Positions 50,911-58,382 of a DNA stretch of 64,000 nucleotides are shown piece after piece. Under the pieces are notes generated by a model. The model was not told the origin of the DNA. It made no database searches and was given only the letters and a program-made list of their open reading frames with translations. This DNA comes from Bog-473 sp963704355. Lineage in GTDB: Bacteria; Actinomycetota; Acidimicrobiia; Acidimicrobiales; RAAP-2. The position numbers and the translations under genes are program-made. Each line of letters begins with the position of its first letter. Position 1 is the first letter of the stretch. The stretch is from positions 4,464,001-4,528,000 of the forward strand of contig OY969891.1 in assembly GCA_963704355.1 (NCBI GenBank), given 5' to 3'.

Positions 50911-51539
50911 CTGCGCTCCTGGCCGCCGTCGGCCTGTGGGCCGACGTCGGCGTCGCGACCGCCGCCTTTGTCGGCACCAACGTCGACAACACACTGGTGA
51001 CCATGGCCATGGTGGCCGGCGCGCCCATCGATCGGGCCCGCCGGATCGCGGTGGGGCAGGTCGTGGGCTTCACGCTGCTGGTGGCGGTCGCCCTCGCCGG
51101 CGCTGCCGTGCTCTACGAGTTCTCGGCCCGCGTCGTGGGGCTGCTCGGCCTCGTGCCGCTGGCCATCGGGCTGCGCGGGCTGTACGGCTTGCGACCGGGG
51201 GCGCACGGCACGCGGACCGGCCCACGCCCCGCGCCCTCGGACCGGGCCGTCGGCCGGAGCCTGACCGCGGCCGCGCTCGTCACCGTCGGCGCCGGCGGCG
51301 ACAACCTGGCCGCCTACATTCCGCTCTTCCGGGTGGGCGGGGGGGCCACCAGGCTCGCCACCATCCTCGCCGTATTCGCCGTGGGCGAGGTGGTGGTGAC
51401 TGTGCTCGTCCTGGCCGGCGGGCGCCATCCCCGGGCGCGCGCCGTCGTGGGGCGGCTCGGCGCCGTCGCCGTGCCGTTGCTGCTGTGCGGCATCGGGGTG
51501 CTGGTCCTGGCGACCGCCGGGACGTTCTCGCTGCTCTAG
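50907..51539 (+). CDS. CadD-like cadmium resistance/permease family membrane protein
   Basis: 210-residue polytopic membrane protein resembling staphylococcal CadD. Matching landmarks are AAFVGTNVDNTLVTMAMV (first helix with Asp), the AVGQVVGFTLLVAVAL helix, VVGLLGLVPLAIGLRGLYGL, and VGAGGDNLAAYIPLFRVGG. Transport of Cd or another substrate is not proven. The frame has no ATG, GTG or TTG at a sensible place; the first in-frame ATG (51002) would remove the first helix. CTG at 50907 overlaps the TauD stop as CTGA, suggesting a rare CTG start with translational coupling. Confidence 0.72.
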   Translation: MTALLAAVGLWADVGVATAAFVGTNVDNTLVTMAMVAGAPIDRARRIAVGQVVGFTLLVAVALAGAAVLYEFSARVVGLLGLVPLAIGLRGLYGLRPGAHGTRTGPRPAPSDRAVGRSLTAAALVTVGAGGDNLAAYIPLFRVGGGATRLATILAVFAVGEVVVTVLVLAGGRHPRARAVVGRLGAVAVPLLLCGIGVLVLATAGTFSLL

Positions 51540-51623
51540 ACCCCATCAGGCGCGGCGAGGCGGGCCCGGGCGGCGCGTGCTTGACTGCCCCCGTCCCTCA
51601 ATGGCCGACGCAAAGGAGGCCCG

Positions 51624-52466
51624 ATGGAGAACCTTCGGGGCAAGGTGGCCGTGATCACCGGCGGGGCCAGTGGCATTGGCAAGGCGGTGGCCGCCCGCGC
51701 CGCCGGCGAAGGGATGAAGGTCGTTCTCGCCGATATTGAGGACGGCCCGCTCAAGGAGGCCGAACGCGAGCTCACGGAGCAGGGCGCCGAGGCCCTCGCG
51801 GTCGCCACCGACGTGGCCGACGCGGCTTCGGTGCGCCAGCTGCGCGACCGGGCGCTCGAGGAGTTCGGGGCCGTGCATCTCGTCCACAACAACGCCGGCG
51901 TCGGGCTCGGCGGTCCGATCTGGGAGGTGCCCGAGGCGGACTGGACGTGGATCCTGGGGGTGAACCTGTGGGGGGTCATCCACGGCGTCGCCACCTTCGT
52001 GCCGCTGCTCATCGAGCAGGGCGAGGGCCACGTGGTGAACACCGCGTCGATCGCGGGCCTCACCACCGCCCCGTTCATCGGGCCCTACAACGCCACCAAG
52101 CAGGCCGTCGTGGCCATCTCCGAGACGCTCTACAAGGACCTGCAGACGGCGGGCGTGAGCGGCGTGGGCGTGTCCGTCCTGTGCCCGGGCTTCGTGCAGA
52201 CCCGGATCGCCGAGGCCGACCGCAACCGTCCGGACTGGGCGCCCGGGCGCGACCCCGACGTCGAGGGCGCGGGAGACATGCGCGCCGCCATCCAGAGCCT
52301 GGTGGACGGCGGTATTCCCCCGGCGGTGGTGGCCGAGCGGGTGCTCGACGCCGTCCGGACCGACACCTTCTACATCCTCACCCATCCCGAGCTGAACGAG
52401 GCGATCAAGACGCGCTTCGACGACATTTTGCAGGGTCGGCCGCCGTCGTGGACGATCGTGGCCTGA
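51624..52466 (+). CDS. SDR-family oxidoreductase
   Basis: 280-residue short-chain dehydrogenase. The cofactor motif is VITGGASGIGKAVA, followed by HNNAGVG. The catalytic Ser is in VNTASIAGL and Tyr/Lys in YNATKQAV. ADIEDGP after strand 2 (Asp) suggests NAD preference. The C-terminal extension with DRNRPDWAPGRDPDVEGAG is found in a subgroup of actinobacterial SDRs. ATG 51624 has AAAGGAGG upstream. Likely a single-gene transcript ending in the palindrome-rich convergent gap. Confidence 0.88.
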   Translation: MENLRGKVAVITGGASGIGKAVAARAAGEGMKVVLADIEDGPLKEAERELTEQGAEALAVATDVADAASVRQLRDRALEEFGAVHLVHNNAGVGLGGPIWEVPEADWTWILGVNLWGVIHGVATFVPLLIEQGEGHVVNTASIAGLTTAPFIGPYNATKQAVVAISETLYKDLQTAGVSGVGVSVLCPGFVQTRIAEADRNRPDWAPGRDPDVEGAGDMRAAIQSLVDGGIPPAVVAERVLDAVRTDTFYILTHPELNEAIKTRFDDILQGRPPSWTIVA

Positions 52467-52543
52467 CGGGGCGTCGGTTGGTCGACGTCGTCTTACATGA
52501 GCTGACTTCCTTCAGGGATCCGAGGGAGGTCGAGAACCCCGCG

Positions 52544-52592
52544 GATGTCCGAAAACTATGCACAGATCCGTTTGTAGTTTCTGGAGGGACAC
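52544..52592 (+). repeat. Dispersed palindromic element, copy C
   Basis: Starts GATGTCCGAAAACTATGCAC, continues AGATCCGTTTGTAGTTTCTG and ends GAGGGACAC. The left arm and the TATGCACAGA core match copies B and D; the right arm is more diverged. Confidence 0.8.
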
Positions 52593-52703
52593 GCCAGGCG
52601 CTGCGCCGAGCGACACGCCCGGGCGACGCCGCACCGAGAACAGGATCATTCCAATGACGGCGTGGCATCCGACCCCCGAGTCAGGGAAATCAGCCGTCCT
52701 GGT

Positions 52704-52752
52704 GATGTCTCGAAAAACTATGCACAGACCTGTTTACGGTTTTCAGAGACAC
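52704..52752 (+). repeat. Dispersed palindromic element, copy D
   Basis: Starts GATGTCTCGAAAAACTATGC, continues ACAGACCTGTTTACGGTTTT and ends CAGAGACAC. Left and right arms are inverted repeats around the ACAGACC-GTTTAC core. Closest in sequence to copy B. Confidence 0.85.
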
Positions 52753-52779
52753 CGGGCGCCATCACGGCGCTCGCGGAAA

Positions 52780-52825
52780 ATCACCGAACGGTGTGGAACA
52801 TCACGGAGCGGTGTGGAACATCACC
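52780..52825. repeat. 20-bp direct repeat (about 2.3 copies)
   Basis: ATCACCGAACGGTGTGGAAC is followed directly by ATCACGGAGCGGTGTGGAAC and then ATCAC. It lies just after palindromic copy D. Confidence 0.8.
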
Positions 52826-52879
52826 TGGCGTACCGGGAAAGGCGCCAGAAAGCCGGTCCCGACAGCCGATCGCCGCACG

Positions 52880-53890
52880 TCAGAGGCCGAAGACCGTTCG
52901 CAGGTCGGGCGCGGTGGCGGCCTGGCCGAGCAGCGGCAGGCCTAGCATCTCCTCGGTGGTCCGCAAGAGCGAGTACTGGTTCACGGCCGTGCCCGAGACG
53001 GTGCCCGGTTTGACGCTGGGCGCCACGACGACGTTGGCCAAGGGCGTGGGCTCGTCCCAGACGATGAATACTGCGGTGCTGCCCGAGCGGTAGGACGCGG
53101 TCCCCAGGATCTGCGGGACCCACGTCGCCAACCATTGGTCGCCGGCGGCGACCGAGCAGTCGTGCATGTCGTCGCAGATGTTCGGCGTGATGGAGGTGTA
53201 CGTCGCCAGCTGGCCCCTCGCCAGCACGCTCGCGAAGGCGGTGAAGGGGAGGTCGTCGGCCTGGCATTCGGCGCGGTCGTCGCCGCCGACGTAGTACACG
53301 GCCGGGTTGTGCTTGGCGGCGTACGAGCCGGCGGAGACGAGGTCGCACGGCGCGGGCATCGACTCGGCGAAGCTGCGCTCGGTCCCACCCGCGGCACGCA
53401 CCTGGCGGAACAGGTTGTCGGCGGTGAACGTATGCGCCGCCGGGTCGTCGTCGTCGGCCACACCCTGGGTCGAGCCCGACGTCGCACCGAGGTAGTTGGG
53501 CAACGAGGGCGACCCGACCGAGGCGTAGGCCGAGTCGGTGCCGCACTTGCCCGCCAGGGCGTTCAGGAACGGCGCCTCGGAGTTGCCGAAGACCTCGCTC
53601 CAGGTGTGGTTCTCCATCCAGATCCACACGACGTGCTGGTAGCGGGCGGGCGCCGTGGCGATGACCCCGCAGGGCTGCGCGGGGCTGGCCACGACGGTGG
53701 GGGCCGTCGTGGTGGTCGTCGGGGCCGGGCGCGTGCTCGAGCTCGTCGTCGCGTGCGCCGTCCGCGTCGTCGTGGTCCTGGACGAGACCCGGCCGGACGG
53801 GCCCCCACCGCAGGCCGCCAGTGCCAGTCCGAGGGTCGCGCAGAACGTGGTCAACCGCGCCAGCCGGGCCCTCCCGCCCCGACGAGCCAA
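52880..53890 (-). CDS. Lipoprotein phosphoesterase (phosphoesterase/acid phosphatase family)
   Basis: 336-residue exported lipoprotein. A basic start is followed by a hydrophobic stretch and lipobox (LGLALAACGGG), then a Thr/Ser-rich linker. The catalytic domain begins YQHVVWIWMENHTWSEVFGN, the metal-binding motif of the family that also includes the Tat-exported enzyme at 33269. Later come SPSLPNYLGATSGSTQG and VFIVWDEPTPLANVVVAP. No ATG is available; TTG 53890 is the best start for a signal peptide, 26 bp after the binding-protein stop. It may be the last gene of the large operon. Substrate unknown. Confidence 0.78.
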   Translation of the reverse strand: MARRGGRARLARLTTFCATLGLALAACGGGPSGRVSSRTTTTRTAHATTSSSTRPAPTTTTTAPTVVASPAQPCGVIATAPARYQHVVWIWMENHTWSEVFGNSEAPFLNALAGKCGTDSAYASVGSPSLPNYLGATSGSTQGVADDDDPAAHTFTADNLFRQVRAAGGTERSFAESMPAPCDLVSAGSYAAKHNPAVYYVGGDDRAECQADDLPFTAFASVLARGQLATYTSITPNICDDMHDCSVAAGDQWLATWVPQILGTASYRSGSTAVFIVWDEPTPLANVVVAPSVKPGTVSGTAVNQYSLLRTTEEMLGLPLLGQAATAPDLRTVFGL

Positions 53891-53916
53891 GCAGGCGTCC
53901 CGGCGGCCCGTCGTGC

Positions 53917-55482
53917 TCAGCCCGCCGGCAGTGGCTTGAAAGGTTGGACGGTGACCCAGCACGTGCCCTGCGGCTTGTGATTCGTCTTCAGCTTGCATTG
54001 CGAGGACGGCGGCACGTTGTTGTGGATCTTGACGACCTGATATTCGGTGGGACCGTAGAACTTGTCCCGACCGAAACTCCACACCGGTGAAAGGGTGCCG
54101 GGGTAGTTGGTGACCTTGGACATCGCTTCCACGAACGTGCGGCGGTTGAGATCCGGGCCGGCATTCTTCGCAGCCTCGGCGAACAGGCGGATCGCCCCGC
54201 ACCAGGCCTGGATCGGGCCCTGCTCCTCGATGTAGAAGCTCTGCGTGCCCGTGATGGGCTTGGGGTGGTAGGCGTGCCAGGTCCCGTAGCAAGAGCGCAC
54301 CCCAGGGTCGTAGCCACCCTGACTCTCGGGCCGGGCGTCGTCGAAGCCGCCGAGCGTTTGGGTCGTCACGCCTTCCTGGCCGTTCAACGCGGCCTCGTAG
54401 GGCACCGGGATCAGGCCGAGCGCGACCGTGATCGTCGACTGGTAGTCGCTCAGCAGCAGCTGCGGGTAGTACTGCTGAGACGACTCGGCCCCGATGTACG
54501 GGAAGAACGCGTTCTCCGGAATGAGGGGGAACACGGACTGCACGCCGGCCGCCTTGAACTTCTCCACGGCGAGCTGCGCGTCGGAGTTGGTCGTAGCCGT
54601 CTCGTCCGTTGCTCCGGCCACGGTCTCGACCATCGGCGTGATGCCCACCTTTTTCAGGTCCGGAATGAGGTACGAGTTGAGCGCGGCCTGGTCGGCCGCC
54701 TGGTCGGACACCACCACTCCGACCTTCTTGCCGTGACCCAGGCGGCCCGAGCTGATGCCCCACTGCACGGTCGCCTCCAGGATCGGCGCCATGTCCGGGC
54801 CCGTCCACCACAGGTACGGCGAGCCCAGCTGCGTCCAGTTCGTCGTGGTGGACCAGGCGCTGATGAGCGGCGTCTGGCCCTGCTGGGTCACGCAGAGCTG
54901 ATTGTCCTCCTCCCAGGTGCCGATGCCGTCGACGACGGCGAAAGCCGCCGGACTGCCTTCGGTCCATTGGCGGCACAACGCCTGCATGTTCGCATCGTTG
55001 AGCGGGTCGAACTGAGTGATGATCGGGTTGATCTTGCGGCCGTTGATCCCGCCCGCGTTGTTGATCTGCTTGACGTAGAGGTTGATGGCCGGGATCTGCT
55101 CGTTGTACTCCTTGTCCTCCGCAAAACCCTCCTGTCCGGACAGGCTATTGATCGCAACCACGGGGAACACGACGTTGATCTCCGTCTTGGAGACGCCGCG
55201 GTCACTCGTGCTGGCCTGGCTCACCGGGGTGCCGGCGGACGACGTGGCGGTGGCGGCCGCGTCCAGGCGCGGCTCGGCGGCGCCGGCGGCACCCGAACCG
55301 GGCGTGCCCGACGGGGCGAAGGCCAGCCAGGCCACCAGGCCGACGACAATGGCGATGACGATCAACACGGTGCGGAGCTGCATGGCCCGTGGGCGCCGGC
55401 GCAACCGCCGCCACGAGCGGCCAAGCGGAGCCAGCGGGTTCCACCACACCCGCGGCCGCTGCGCTTGCATGGCTGCGTCCAT
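53917..55482 (-). CDS. Membrane-anchored ABC substrate-binding protein (LivK type)
   Basis: Periplasmic-binding-protein type I fold that should deliver substrate to the Liv-type permease encoded upstream. 521 aa. A 33-residue Arg-rich cytoplasmic start is followed by a single hydrophobic anchor (VLIVIAIVVGLVAWLAF) with no lipobox. The binding domain then runs TEINVVFPVVAINSLSG, YVKQINNAGGINGRKINPII, SAWSTTTNWTQLGSPYLWW, VGVVVSDQAADQAALNSY. ATG 55482 has GGAG with about 8-nt spacing. It overlaps the extended livG frame by about 280 bp. The ligand cannot be read from sequence; Liv systems carry amino acids, amides, urea or aromatics. Confidence 0.85.
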   Translation of the reverse strand: MDAAMQAQRPRVWWNPLAPLGRSWRRLRRRPRAMQLRTVLIVIAIVVGLVAWLAFAPSGTPGSGAAGAAEPRLDAAATATSSAGTPVSQASTSDRGVSKTEINVVFPVVAINSLSGQEGFAEDKEYNEQIPAINLYVKQINNAGGINGRKINPIITQFDPLNDANMQALCRQWTEGSPAAFAVVDGIGTWEEDNQLCVTQQGQTPLISAWSTTTNWTQLGSPYLWWTGPDMAPILEATVQWGISSGRLGHGKKVGVVVSDQAADQAALNSYLIPDLKKVGITPMVETVAGATDETATTNSDAQLAVEKFKAAGVQSVFPLIPENAFFPYIGAESSQQYYPQLLLSDYQSTITVALGLIPVPYEAALNGQEGVTTQTLGGFDDARPESQGGYDPGVRSCYGTWHAYHPKPITGTQSFYIEEQGPIQAWCGAIRLFAEAAKNAGPDLNRRTFVEAMSKVTNYPGTLSPVWSFGRDKFYGPTEYQVVKIHNNVPPSSQCKLKTNHKPQGTCWVTVQPFKPLPAG

Positions 55483-56362
55483 CGTCACGCTCCTTCGTTG
55501 CGATCCGTGCCGTCCCCCCGGGATCGGCGATCGGGCCCGACGCCATGAGGGCCTCGTCGCTTGCACCAAGGTAGGCGGCCAGCGCCTTCGGATCAGCGCG
55601 GACCTCGGCCGGCGGCCCGGCGGCCACCACCCGGCCCAGCTCCATCACCACCACGGTGGAGCAGAGCTCAAAGACGAGCGGGACGTCGTGCTCCACCAGC
55701 ACGATCGTCGTGTCCGCCACCTGGTGCAGCCGGCGCAGCAGCGGGATGAACGCCTCGGCCTCGCGCTGGGCGATCCCGGCCGTGGGCTCGTCGAGGAGGA
55801 GGAGCCGGGGACGGGCCAGGACGATGGAGGCCAGGTCGACCACGCGCCGGGTCCCCGTCGAGAGCTCGGCGGTCCGGTGATTCCGGAAGCGCTCGAGCCC
55901 GAAGGCGCCGATGACCTCGTTGACGGCCGCCAGCTTGCGTCGCTCGGCGCGCCGGGCCCACGGCAGGCGCAGCGTCGTCGAGAAGACGGCAACCTCCTGG
56001 CGGGCGTCCTCGCTCAGTTGGAGCACATCGAGCACCGAGAGCTCCGGGAAGAGGCGGCAGTCTTGGAACGAGCGCACCATGCCGACGCCCAGACGCTCCT
56101 CGGGCAAGTACTCGGCGAGGTCGATGCCGTCGAGGTGCACGGCGCCCGCCTGCGGCCGCACCAGACCGGAGATGACGTCGAGGGTCGTCGTCTTGCCCGA
56201 GCCGTTGGCGCCGATCAGCCCAACGATGGCCCCAGGCTCGGCGGTGAAGCTCACGCCGTTGAGCGCGTGCACGCCACCGAACCGCACACTCAGCTCCTCC
56301 ACGCCCAGCCGCGCCGGGTGCCGCGCGGCGCCCCCGGTCTCGGTGCCGGCCAGGGCCGTCAC
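55202..56362 (-). CDS. ABC transporter ATP-binding protein (LivG type) with long C-terminal read-through
   Basis: ATPase of a branched-chain-amino-acid-type importer. Walker A is GANGSGKTTT, the signature is LSTGTRRVVDLASIVLA (variant of LSGGQ), Walker B LLLLDEPTAG, switch His VLVEHDVPLVF. A normal LivG would end about 290 residues in, near YLGASDEALMASG. Here the frame runs on for about 90 more low-complexity residues to a stop at 55202, inside the binding-protein gene. A TGA sits in another frame at the expected end, so a small indel may have removed the original stop. GTG 56362 overlaps the permease stop by 4 bp. Confidence 0.85.
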   Translation of the reverse strand: MTALAGTETGGAARHPARLGVEELSVRFGGVHALNGVSFTAEPGAIVGLIGANGSGKTTTLDVISGLVRPQAGAVHLDGIDLAEYLPEERLGVGMVRSFQDCRLFPELSVLDVLQLSEDARQEVAVFSTTLRLPWARRAERRKLAAVNEVIGAFGLERFRNHRTAELSTGTRRVVDLASIVLARPRLLLLDEPTAGIAQREAEAFIPLLRRLHQVADTTIVLVEHDVPLVFELCSTVVVMELGRVVAAGPPAEVRADPKALAAYLGASDEALMASGPIADPGGTARIATKERDDGRSHASAAAAGVVEPAGSAWPLVAAVAPAPTGHAAPHRVDRHRHCRRPGGLAGLRPVGHARFGCRRRRRAAPGRGRHRHVVRRHPGEPGQHE

Positions 56363-58380
56363 GGTTCCGCGCCCTTGCTCACCAACGCCGGCGGCGATAC
56401 GGCCGCCGCCGCGACCGGAGGCCCGGCTGCGTCGCCGGCGTCGCCGTGAAGCACGTTGCGCAGACCAATGGTCACGATGTCGCCGAAGCGATGCAACAGC
56501 TCAGCCAGGCCCCCCGGCAGGTAGAGGATGAACGCGATCAGCCCAAACCCGCTGGTGATGAATTGGATGGTCTGGTTGGCACCGAAGATCGCCGGCAGAC
56601 CCTCCAGGTAGAGCGCCCCGAGAATGGCGCCGGGGATGGAGCCCAGCCCACCGATCACCACCATGGAGATGATGACGAACGACGTGGTCGGGTCGAAGGT
56701 GATGTCGGTGTTGTTCAGCTGCTGGGTGGCGAAGGCGAAGCAGACCCCGGCGTAGCCCGCCACGAATCCCGACAGGCCGAACGCCAGGAGCTTGGTGCGC
56801 AGGACCGGGATGCCCATGGCCGCCGCACCAAGCTCGTTGTCGCGCACCGCCACCAGCCGCCGTGCCACACCCTTGTCGCGCCACACCCGGAGCATGAGGA
56901 CCGACAGCACGAGCACGGCCAAGGCGAACCAGGCGAAGGCGCGCTGCGAAGCCAGGCTGAGGCCGAACAGCGACGGACGCGTCACGACCGTGTAGGCGGG
57001 GTTGGGCAACCCGGTGCACAGTGTCTTATCGATGCCCGGGATGGTGATGCAGGGGGTGGCCAGCACAGCGGTCTGCATGAAGATGGCGAACGCCAGCGTC
57101 GTCACGGCCAGGAAGAGGCCCGGCATGCGCAGCGCGGGCAACCCGATCAAGATGGCCACCACGGCGGTCACTGCGCCGCCATAGACCATGACCAGGGGCA
57201 GCGGGAACGAGGTCCCGAGATGCACGGCGACGAGCGCCCCCACCGCCACCAGCCCGAACTGCCCCAGCGAGACTTGTCCCGCCCAGCCAGTCAGCATCGT
57301 GAGCGAGAGGGCGACGACGGCATAGATGCAAATCTGGCTCATCAGCACGTCGTTGCCCACGGAGAGCACGAAGGGCAACAGCGCCGCCCCCGCGACGACG
57401 AGCCAGACCCCGGACACCGAGACACGGCGGCGCAGGAGGTCGGCGCTGGCGCGGATCGTGGTGGCCGCCCCGTGTTCCCACGTGCTCCGGTCGCCCGTCC
57501 GCACGCCCTTGCGCAACGCCCCCACCCGCACCAGGAGCACGCCCATGATGAGGAGGAAGATGATCAGCTGCTGCTTGGCGGGCGAGGCGACGTTCCACTG
57601 CAGCAGCTCGAGGAAGACGCCCATTCCGACGCCCGCGACGAAGGCGACCGTGAGGTTGACCATGGCGCCGATCAGCGCCGCCGCCAACGCGTAGAGCAGC
57701 AAATCGGGGGACAACGCCTGGGTGAGCGCGCTGGTCTGATTGGGTGCGTTGAGGATCGCCGTGAAGGCCGAGAGCGCGCCCGCCACCGTCCAGGTCAGCG
57801 TCGAGGTGCGGCGGATCCACACGCCGGAGAGCCGGGCGGAGTCCGCGTTCTCTGACATGGCGCGCATGGAGAGGCCCCACGGCGTCAGCCGCACGGCCAG
57901 CACCAGCGCCGCCGTCACGAGCGGGGCGACGATCAGCGTCAGCACCTCGGTCGGCGTGATGACAAAGCCACCGAGCGAGAACGAGAGGTCGAAGGGGACG
58001 GGTACCGGCTTGTAGAGGTTCGACGGCCGGATGAACGGCAGGGCGGTGAGCGCGAGCAACACGTAGCTCAGCCCGATGGTGGCAACCATGACGAGCACCC
58101 GGGGTCGGTTGAAGAGCCGGCGCAGGACAAGCTCGGACAGCGCGCCAGTGAACGCGGCCAGCCCAACCGAGAGCACGAGGGCGAACCAGTAGTTGAACTT
58201 GAAGTCCGCGGTGAGCTTGACCAGGAAGACAGCAGCGATGACACCGATTTGCCCCTGGGCGAAATTGAGCACCCGGTTGGTCCGGTAGACGAGCACGAGC
58301 CCCAGGGCGAGCAGCCCGTAGCCCAGCCCGTAGAACACGCCCTGGACGAGGACGAAGTTCGGGGCCGACAGCGCCAGCAC
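56359..58380 (-). CDS. Fused LivH-LivM-type ABC permease
   Basis: 673-residue membrane protein uniting the two permease subunits of a Liv importer. The first half is LivH-like (GLGYGLLALGLVLVYRTNRV, LNFAQGQIG, RVLVMVATIGLSYVLLAL, LRAMSENADSARLSG-type loop). The second half is LivM-like (ISIYAVVALSLTMLTGWAGQ-type, VSLGQFGLVAVG, LVAVRDNELGAAAMGI, VIGGLGSIPGAILGALYLEG). The linker is at about residues 285-330. The EAA-like cytoplasmic loops (AMSENADSARLSG, VRDNELGAAAMGI) contact the ATPases. GTG 58380 starts 2 bp after the MFS-LivF stop; its own stop overlaps LivG as GTGA. Confidence 0.92.
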   Translation of the reverse strand: MLALSAPNFVLVQGVFYGLGYGLLALGLVLVYRTNRVLNFAQGQIGVIAAVFLVKLTADFKFNYWFALVLSVGLAAFTGALSELVLRRLFNRPRVLVMVATIGLSYVLLALTALPFIRPSNLYKPVPVPFDLSFSLGGFVITPTEVLTLIVAPLVTAALVLAVRLTPWGLSMRAMSENADSARLSGVWIRRTSTLTWTVAGALSAFTAILNAPNQTSALTQALSPDLLLYALAAALIGAMVNLTVAFVAGVGMGVFLELLQWNVASPAKQQLIIFLLIMGVLLVRVGALRKGVRTGDRSTWEHGAATTIRASADLLRRRVSVSGVWLVVAGAALLPFVLSVGNDVLMSQICIYAVVALSLTMLTGWAGQVSLGQFGLVAVGALVAVHLGTSFPLPLVMVYGGAVTAVVAILIGLPALRMPGLFLAVTTLAFAIFMQTAVLATPCITIPGIDKTLCTGLPNPAYTVVTRPSLFGLSLASQRAFAWFALAVLVLSVLMLRVWRDKGVARRLVAVRDNELGAAAMGIPVLRTKLLAFGLSGFVAGYAGVCFAFATQQLNNTDITFDPTTSFVIISMVVIGGLGSIPGAILGALYLEGLPAIFGANQTIQFITSGFGLIAFILYLPGGLAELLHRFGDIVTIGLRNVLHGDAGDAAGPPVAAAAVSPPALVSKGAEP

Positions 58381-58382
58381 GG

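Larger units (their letters stand above)
52467..52879. other. Convergent intergenic region with two palindromic elements and a direct repeat
   Basis: About 413 bp between the ends of an SDR gene and a lipoprotein phosphoesterase gene. It contains palindromic element copies C and D in the same orientation, 160 bp apart, and a 20-bp direct repeat. I see no gene in the remaining sequence. Confidence 0.75.

Noticed and set aside
3407..52752. The ~50-bp palindromes as insertion-sequence remnants (MITEs)
   Set aside because: I saw no consistent target-site duplications flanking the copies and no transposase in the window. REP-like or terminator function fits their strictly convergent placement better, though a MITE origin is not excluded.
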